Position numbers and translations under genes: made by a program. Shown here piece by piece: positions 30,228 through 35,290 of a stretch of 35,290 bases of DNA; the first letter of the stretch is position 1, and each line of letters starts with the position of its first letter. The DNA comes from an uncultured bacterium (GTDB taxonomy: Bacteria; Actinomycetota; Coriobacteriia; Coriobacteriales; Coriobacteriaceae). The DNA is taken from assembly GCA_905215725.1 (NCBI GenBank), contig CAJMRD010000007.1, positions 1-35,290 of the forward strand, in the 5' to 3' direction. The notes below the pieces were generated by a model. That model was given only the letters and a program-made list of their open reading frames with translations. It had not been told where the DNA came from and did no database searches.

Positions 30228-32171
30228 ATGAACGCCCCCGTTGCCAAAACCTGTCGGCAGCGCCGCCTGTTTGCGCGATTTGCTTCCGTCTGCGCACTCG
30301 TCGCGCTTGCATTGCTGCTACTGCCCGCCGCTGCACACGCCGACGGTTATTCCATGACCCAAACCTATATCGGTGCCACGGTTGAGGCCGATGGATCGCT
30401 GACCGTTGTCGAGGGACGCCAGTTTGATTTCGATGACGACATCAACGGCGTGTTTTGGGAGATCAATACGGGTACCAACCAGCAGGGCGGCACGGCGGGC
30501 GTCGACGTGCTGAGTGTCGAGGAAGAGGACACCGCGTTTAACAAAGTCGATAGCGCGAACAAGGGCGATTCTGGCGTCTACACGGTCGAGCAGACCGGTG
30601 ACGGCGTAAGGATTAAGGTGTTCAGCCCCCACGAGAGCGGCGACAGCGCGATCTATTACGTGAGCTACACCATGACCGGTGCGGTCATGAACTGGGCCGA
30701 TACCGCCGAGCTCTACTGGAAGTTTGTGGGCGACGGCTGGTCTGCGGATTCCGATGACGTCGAGATGGAAGTGCGCTTCGCAAATGCCGCTGCCGGGACG
30801 GCGGCCGTCAAGGGCGATAACTTCCGCGCATGGGGCCACGGCCCGCTGACGGGCGATGTATCGCTCGATGCGGACGAACCCATGGTCACCTATACCATTC
30901 CCTGCGTACATCAGGGCGAATTCGCCGAGGCACGCATCGCCTTCCCTAGCGACTGGGTGCCGCAGCTTGCCGCTTCGGGCGAAGAGCGCATGTCAACGAT
31001 CCTGAGCGAAGAGAAGGAATGGGCCGACGAAGCTAACGCCCGCCGCGCTCACGCTCGCATGATTGCCAATGCACTTGCCGTGCTAAGTGTTGTTGCGGCG
31101 GTGGTCTTTACCGGCACAATCGTTATGCTCAAGCTGCGCCGCCGCAAGCCCAAGCCGCTTTTCCAGGACGAATATTTCCGCGATGTGCCTTCGGCCGACC
31201 ATCCCGCCGTGCTTTCGGCCCTCATGAGCTGGAACGAGGTGCCCGACCAGGCATATATCGCCACGCTCATGAAGCTCACTGACGACCGTGTGATCAAGCT
31301 GGAGCAGGCGACCGTGACCAAGGCCAAGAAGGGTCTGTTGGGGCGTGAAAAAGAAGAGCAGACGTATCGCGTGACGGTGAGTGATGCGGGCTGGAAGTCG
31401 GCCAAGGGCATTGACCACATGGTGCTCAAGGTCTTCTTTGCCGGTGCTAAGCCTGACGAGAACGGTGACCGTTCGCGCACGTTCGACGAGCTGCAGCACT
31501 ACGTCAAGCAGCACGCTACACCCGTGGGTGATAAGCTCGAGGACTATCAGAACACCGTTAAGGGCAAGCTGGCCGATAGCGAGTACGTTGCCTCGGACGG
31601 CATTGTTGCAATGGTGTTTTGCCTGGTTCTTGGTATCCTGATTGCCTTTGTTCCCGTGGGATCCATTTTCTTTACCGATGGCGCACAGGCGAACATTACC
31701 GCCGCGGTTATCTCGGTGCCGATTGTGCTGGTGGGTATCGGCGTGGGCCTTACGTTCCGCCGCTTTACGCCGGAGGGCGCCGAGGTGGCGGCTCGCTGCA
31801 AGGCACTTAAGCATTGGCTCGAGGACTTCACGCGTCTAAAGGAAGCCGTCCCCGGCGATCTGGTGCTGTGGAACAAGCTGCTGGTGATGGGCGTTGCCCT
31901 GGGTGTTTCCAAGGAAGTGCTGCGTCAGCTTGCCGAGGCCGTGCCGCCCGAGGTGCGCGAGGCCGACGGCTTCTATGACAATTATCCCTGCTACTGGTGG
32001 TACTACCATCATTACGGTATCGAGTCTCCGCTCGATTCGTTCGATGACGTGTATCACGAGAGCATCCGTGAGCTGGCGTCGAGCTCCGACAGCTCGGGCG
32101 GCGGCGGAGGCGGCGGCTTCTCGGGCGGCGGAGGCGGCGGCGTCGGCGGAGGCGGCGGCGGAACGTTCTAG
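30228..32171 (+). CDS. DUF2207 membrane protein with Gly-rich tail
   Basis: This 647-residue envelope protein has a signal peptide (basic start, then FASVCALVALALLLLPAAA, cleavage near AHA-D at about residue 37). An extracellular beta-rich DUF2207 domain follows (QTYIGATVEADGSLTVVEGR onward, about residues 40-265). A membrane helix (ALAVLSVVAAVVFTGTIVML) leads into a cytoplasmic region with LFQDEYFRDVP. Two further helices (VFCLVLGILIAFVPVG; AAVISVPIVLVGIGVGL) precede a helical domain and a C-terminal Gly tract with Ser/Phe. This is the usual order of the family. I chose the ATG at 30228 because ACAAAGGATG lies before it; longer starts place extra sequence before the signal peptide. The function is unknown. 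Confidence 0.9.
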   Translation: MNAPVAKTCRQRRLFARFASVCALVALALLLLPAAAHADGYSMTQTYIGATVEADGSLTVVEGRQFDFDDDINGVFWEINTGTNQQGGTAGVDVLSVEEEDTAFNKVDSANKGDSGVYTVEQTGDGVRIKVFSPHESGDSAIYYVSYTMTGAVMNWADTAELYWKFVGDGWSADSDDVEMEVRFANAAAGTAAVKGDNFRAWGHGPLTGDVSLDADEPMVTYTIPCVHQGEFAEARIAFPSDWVPQLAASGEERMSTILSEEKEWADEANARRAHARMIANALAVLSVVAAVVFTGTIVMLKLRRRKPKPLFQDEYFRDVPSADHPAVLSALMSWNEVPDQAYIATLMKLTDDRVIKLEQATVTKAKKGLLGREKEEQTYRVTVSDAGWKSAKGIDHMVLKVFFAGAKPDENGDRSRTFDELQHYVKQHATPVGDKLEDYQNTVKGKLADSEYVASDGIVAMVFCLVLGILIAFVPVGSIFFTDGAQANITAAVISVPIVLVGIGVGLTFRRFTPEGAEVAARCKALKHWLEDFTRLKEAVPGDLVLWNKLLVMGVALGVSKEVLRQLAEAVPPEVREADGFYDNYPCYWWYYHHYGIESPLDSFDDVYHESIRELASSSDSSGGGGGGGFSGGGGGGVGGGGGGTF

Positions 32172-32186
32172 CGAGTTCTGATTTTT

Positions 32187-32232
32187 GGGATGGATCTTCT
32201 CCGGCGACTGCCGACGGATCCATCCCATTTTT
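32187..32232. terminator. terminator between the DUF2207 and GNAT genes
   Basis: GGGATGGATC (32187-32196) pairs perfectly with GATCCATCCC (32217-32226), followed by ATTTTTA; a second stem CCGGCG/TGCCG-like lies inside the loop. ATTTTT also precedes it, so it can work in both directions for these convergent genes. Confidence 0.85.
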
Positions 32233-32250
32233 ATGCGCTACCTACGAAGA

Positions 32251-32295
32251 CTGTCCCCAACGACTAGTCACTGGGGACGTTCCTAAATGACTAGG
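32251..32295. repeat. CTGTCCCC...ACTAGT...GGGGACG repeat
   Basis: GTCCCCAACGACTAGTCACTGGGGAC (26 nt at 32253-32278, centre ACTAGT at 32263-32268) is an inverted repeat with short mismatches. It is followed by GTTCCTAAATGACTAGG. The CTGTCCCC and GGGGACGTTCCT blocks are those of the REP-like units elsewhere, and ACTAGT is shared with 14412-14444. Confidence 0.75.
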
Positions 32296-32309
32296 TATGG
32301 CTGCCGGGT

Positions 32310-32951
32310 TTAGGCTGTTAGGTCGAGTTCGTAGAGGAAGCTTTCGCGCGGCATGTCGTGACGGCGCTCTTCGCGGTTGGCGCGGTGCGTGGCCGTGCGC
32401 TTAAAGCCGTGCAGCTCGTAGAACTTCCACGAGCAGTTGGAGTCGGTGTACAGGTGCGCCCTCGTCGCTCCAAGCGAGGACAGGTGCGAGACGGCGGCAT
32501 CGAGCAGAACCGTGCCAACGCCCAGGCCATGGACATCGCGATCCACGGCAAGCAGCGTGACCTCGTTGTCGTGCGGCAACGGGCTGCTCTCGAGCAGGCG
32601 GTTGTTGGTTCGGATGGTTGCGCGCACAAACGAGAGATACTCGGCGCACGCATCGGGCTCTAGCTCACGCATCTGCGATAGCAGCGCGCGTTCGGTATCC
32701 ATCCAATGCTCGTTGATAGTGGTGCCGGAGCTCTGTCCCGCACGCGCGAGCGAAATGCCACGCGCCTGACCGTCGATTACGGCAACCTGTGAAAACGTCG
32801 ACGACGAAAGGCAATAGGCGAGGTCGCACGCGGCCTCAAGGCGGTTGTACTCATCGTTATCCGAATTGTTATGCCAAAGCTGCTGCAGAATCAGCGCGAT
32901 GGCGTCGAAGTCTTCGGTATCAAACGGTCGGTAGAGAACCCGCGAGACCAT
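32310..32951 (-). CDS. GNAT-family N-acetyltransferase
   Basis: This 213-residue protein has a GNAT core. The acetyl-CoA loop lies in VDRDVHGLGVGTVLLDAAV and the closing motif in LYTDSNCSWKFYELHGFKR. The N-terminal half (about residues 1-70) is less typical. AAAGAGG lies before the ATG. The substrate cannot be told from sequence. It is a single gene, convergent with DUF2207 and divergent from purH. Confidence 0.88.
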   Translation of the reverse strand: MVSRVLYRPFDTEDFDAIALILQQLWHNNSDNDEYNRLEAACDLAYCLSSSTFSQVAVIDGQARGISLARAGQSSGTTINEHWMDTERALLSQMRELEPDACAEYLSFVRATIRTNNRLLESSPLPHDNEVTLLAVDRDVHGLGVGTVLLDAAVSHLSSLGATRAHLYTDSNCSWKFYELHGFKRTATHRANREERRHDMPRESFLYELDLTA

Positions 32952-33228
32952 GGTGCCTCTTTCTTTTGCGGATGCATATCGAGCACAGTTCTACCACGCC
33001 ATTGGCATCTAATTATGGTGCCCCTGTGTTCCATGAACTCACCGTGCCCGGTGCCATGCCCATCCCCTCCGCTCGCAAACTTTTTCTGCACATGCGCCCG
33101 TTGCGGGGTGCATCGATGCGCTCGATGCGCTACATTAAATCAGTATTTTCAATGCCGCTGCGCGAGCGCTGCAGATCGACGTATCACCGACTCACAGAGC
33201 ACGGCGGCGTACCAGACAGGAGGACTGC

Positions 33229-34836
33229 ATGGGATCTGATGTGAAGATCGCACGCGCGTTGATCTCGGTTACCGATAAGACGGGCGTCGTCGATTTCGCA
33301 CGGACGCTGGTTGACGACTTTGGCGTCGAGATCATCTCTACGGGCGGCACGGCTCGTGCCATCGAGGACGCGGGCGTTCCCGTAACCCCCATCGAGGAGT
33401 TCACGGGCTATCCCGAGATGATGGACGGCCGCGTTAAGACCCTGCACCCCAAGGTTCATGGCGCGCTGCTGGCCCGCCGCGATTCCGAGCAGCACATGCA
33501 GGAGGCGGCTCAGCACGGCATTAAGCTGATCGACCTGGTCGTCGTCAACCTGTACGAGTTCGAGAAGACCGTCGCCAACCCCGAGGTCACCTTCGCGGAC
33601 GCCATCGAGCACATCGACATCGGTGGCCCCTCCATGCTGCGCTCTGCCGCCAAGAACGCCACGAGCGTTACCGTCATTTCCGATCCGGCCGACTATGATG
33701 CCGTCCTGGCCGAGATGCACGAGACCGGTGGCTGCACCACGCTTTCCACCCGTCGTCGCCTGCAGGTGAAGGTCTACCAGACCACCGCCGCCTACGACAC
33801 GGCCATCTCCCGTTGGCTTGCCGCCCAGGCAAGCGACGTGGCGGACACCTCTGCCAAGCTCGAGATTTCGCTGGAGAAGGTCGACGACCTGCGCTATGGC
33901 GAGAACCCGCAGCAGAAAGCCACAGTCTATCGCTTTGCCGAGGGCTGCGAGAACACCGCGAGCTCGCAGTTCCCGCTCGTGGGCTCCAAGCAGATCCAGG
34001 GCAAGCCGCTCAGCTACAACAACTATCTGGATGCCGACGCCGCCTGGAACCTGGTCCGCGAGTTCGACGAGCCGGCCTGCGTAATCCTCAAGCACCAGAA
34101 CCCCTGCGGTTCCGCCGTTGCCGAGGACATCACGGCTGCCTACGACCGCGCTTTTGCCTGCGATCCCAAGAGCGCCTTCGGCGGCATCATCGCCTGCAAC
34201 CGCGAGGTTCCCTTTGATCTGGTTGAGCACTTTGCCGATCAGAACAAGCAGTTCGTCGAGGTCATCATCGCCCCGAGCTACACCGCCGAGGCGCTCGAGC
34301 GCATGGCCAAGCGCCCCAACCTGCGCGTGTTGGCGACCGGCGGCGTGGACCACGGCGCTCAGGTGGAGCTGCGCTCCGTCGACGGCGGCATGCTGGTGCA
34401 GGAAGTCGACCACGTGACCGAGGACCCCGCGACCTTTACGTTCCCCACCGACCGCAAGCCCACCGACGCCGAGATGGCCGAGCTCGAGTTTGCCTGGAAG
34501 GTCTGCAAGGGCGTCAAGTCCAACGCCATCCTGGTCTCCAAGGGCAAGGCCGGCATTGGCATGGGCCCGGGTCAGCCTAACCGCGTTGACTCTGCGCTAC
34601 TTGCCTGCGAGCGCGCCGAGGACTTCTGCGAGCGCGAGGGCGTGGAGAAGGGCGGCTTTGCCTGTGCAAGCGACGCGTTCTTCCCGTTCCGCGACAACGT
34701 CGACGTGCTTGCTGCACACGGCGTGACCTGCATCATCCAGCCCGGCGGCTCCAAGCGCGACGACGAAAGCATCCAGGCCTGCAACGAGCACAATATTGCT
34801 ATGGTCTTTACCGGCGCCCGCCACTTCCGCCACTAA
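33229..34836 (+). CDS. purH: bifunctional AICAR formyltransferase/IMP cyclohydrolase
   Basis: This 535-residue protein completes the last two steps of IMP synthesis. The N-terminal MGS-like cyclohydrolase domain (about 1-200) shows ALISVTDKTGVVDFA, IISTGGTARAI, MMDGRVKTLHPKVHGALL and NLYEFEKTV. The C-terminal formyltransferase domain has RYGENPQQKA, KHQNPCGSAVAED, SAFGGIIACNREV and ending FTGARHFRH. CAGGAGG at 33217-33223 precedes the ATG. Codon use is highly biased. AICAR released by HisF/HisH is its substrate. The 277-nt gap before it has a repeated CGATGCGCT and AT-rich sequence but no clear riboswitch. Confidence 0.98.
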   Translation: MGSDVKIARALISVTDKTGVVDFARTLVDDFGVEIISTGGTARAIEDAGVPVTPIEEFTGYPEMMDGRVKTLHPKVHGALLARRDSEQHMQEAAQHGIKLIDLVVVNLYEFEKTVANPEVTFADAIEHIDIGGPSMLRSAAKNATSVTVISDPADYDAVLAEMHETGGCTTLSTRRRLQVKVYQTTAAYDTAISRWLAAQASDVADTSAKLEISLEKVDDLRYGENPQQKATVYRFAEGCENTASSQFPLVGSKQIQGKPLSYNNYLDADAAWNLVREFDEPACVILKHQNPCGSAVAEDITAAYDRAFACDPKSAFGGIIACNREVPFDLVEHFADQNKQFVEVIIAPSYTAEALERMAKRPNLRVLATGGVDHGAQVELRSVDGGMLVQEVDHVTEDPATFTFPTDRKPTDAEMAELEFAWKVCKGVKSNAILVSKGKAGIGMGPGQPNRVDSALLACERAEDFCEREGVEKGGFACASDAFFPFRDNVDVLAAHGVTCIIQPGGSKRDDESIQACNEHNIAMVFTGARHFRH

Positions 34837-34865
34837 GTTCCGCCTTGGGACAAAATAATCTCCGC

Positions 34866-34901
34866 AAAAGACGGCTGCTCCGTTTGGAGGGCCGTCTTTT
34901 T
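34866..34901 (+). terminator. purH terminator
   Basis: AAAAGACGGC (34866-34875) pairs with GCCGTCTTTT (34891-34900), with an inner CTCC/GGAG stem around GTTT, and the T-run continues to 34901. Confidence 0.9.
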
Positions 34902-34941
34902 GGTATAAGAGGACGGAATGACTAACACGAAAGGTATGACC

Positions 34942-35290
34942 ATGCCCCAGATTGATGATGCCGAGCTGTTTGGCAATGCCGAGGATCAGCGTGCGTACGA
35001 GGACTTTTGCGCCAATCAGGAGGCGGTCGAGAAGTTTACGCTCGACAAGCCCGCGCTTATCTGCCGTTGGCGCATGTCCAATAAAAAGGTGCCCATGCTC
35101 AACCGCCACATTCGCGCACTGTCCGAGCGCCTGGTGCAGGGCGAGCCGCTTACCCATAACATGCTCAGCTGGGCCAAACAGCACGTTGAGTGGTCGCTTG
35201 CCGAGGGCGATTACACTGCGCACGACGGCGTACTCATGCTGGTGATCGACATCAACGGCAACGCCGCCATGACGGTGGGGGAGTACGAGC
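34942..35290 (+). CDS. unrecognised protein, 5' part only
   Basis: The frame from the ATG at 34942 stays open to the right edge and gives 116 residues (MPQIDDAELFGNAEDQRAYE onward). GAAAGG at 34929-34934 supports this start; in-frame ATGs at 34918 and 34936 are alternatives. TATAAG at 34904-34909, directly after the purH terminator, is a likely -10. The visible part is soluble and helical with a later strand (GVLMLVIDINGNAAMTVGEYE). I do not recognise the family, and the C-terminus is outside the window. Confidence 0.75.
   Translation, partial: MPQIDDAELFGNAEDQRAYEDFCANQEAVEKFTLDKPALICRWRMSNKKVPMLNRHIRALSERLVQGEPLTHNMLSWAKQHVEWSLAEGDYTAHDGVLMLVIDINGNAAMTVGEYE

Noticed and set aside
32093..32170. 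Gly-codon tract at the DUF2207 C-terminus as a tandem repeat element
   Set aside because: Gly-rich tails are usual for DUF2207 proteins; the GGC/GGA repetition is explained by coding.

Overview
The window is GC-rich bacterial DNA with dense, short-gapped genes, strong Shine-Dalgarno sites and a strong GC3 preference. Gene content (mannose-family and galactitol-type PTS proteins, a HisZ-HisG fusion, an FtsB/DivIC-like protein, an anaerobe-type sugar economy) and many intergenic palindromes suggest a gut actinobacterium of the Coriobacteriia, most like Collinsella. That placement is inference from style and content, not from a marker gene.

Layout. (1) 104-5926: a catabolic operon with two SIS-domain deglycase-like enzymes, a complete mannose-family PTS (EIIA, EIIB, EIIC, EIID) and an FrlC-like sugar epimerase. 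It matches the logic of fructoselysine/glucoselysine (Amadori product) use: uptake with 6-phosphorylation, then deglycation to glucose 6-phosphate and lysine. A GntR-like palindrome precedes it and two hairpin terminators divide it. (2) 6096-15355: a complete histidine pathway, hisZ-hisG (fused), hisD, hisC, hisB, hisH, hisA, hisF, hisI, a small DAC-motif protein and hisE, with a PHP-family histinidol-phosphate phosphatase facing it on the minus strand. Two hairpin repeats sit inside the operon. (3) 15695-21121: stand-alone LarC C-terminal domain, YfcE-like phosphodiesterase, MazG, enolase, a septum-formation-initiator-like protein and Ppx/GppA. (4) 21122-23104: an accessory pocket with an AAA/DUF4143 ATPase bracketed by two related inverted repeats, a 33-bp tandem operator-like repeat, duplicated tRNA-tail/terminator fragments and an intact tRNA-Leu(UAA). 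(5) 23136-29719: a membrane-anchored helical-repeat protein, an orphan GatB-like EIIB with a VOC protein, a DUF4342/response-regulator/histidine-kinase operon, a small membrane protein, a metallophosphoesterase and GluQ (possibly leaderless). (6) 30228-35290: a large DUF2207 membrane protein, a GNAT acetyltransferase, PurH and the start of an unrecognised gene.

The most interesting items are the Amadori-sugar PTS operon, the HisZ-HisG fusion, the ATPase pocket with its repeats beside the tRNA, and a dispersed family of intergenic repeats seen in several places in this one window. There are no transposases, integrases, rRNA genes or CRISPR arrays.
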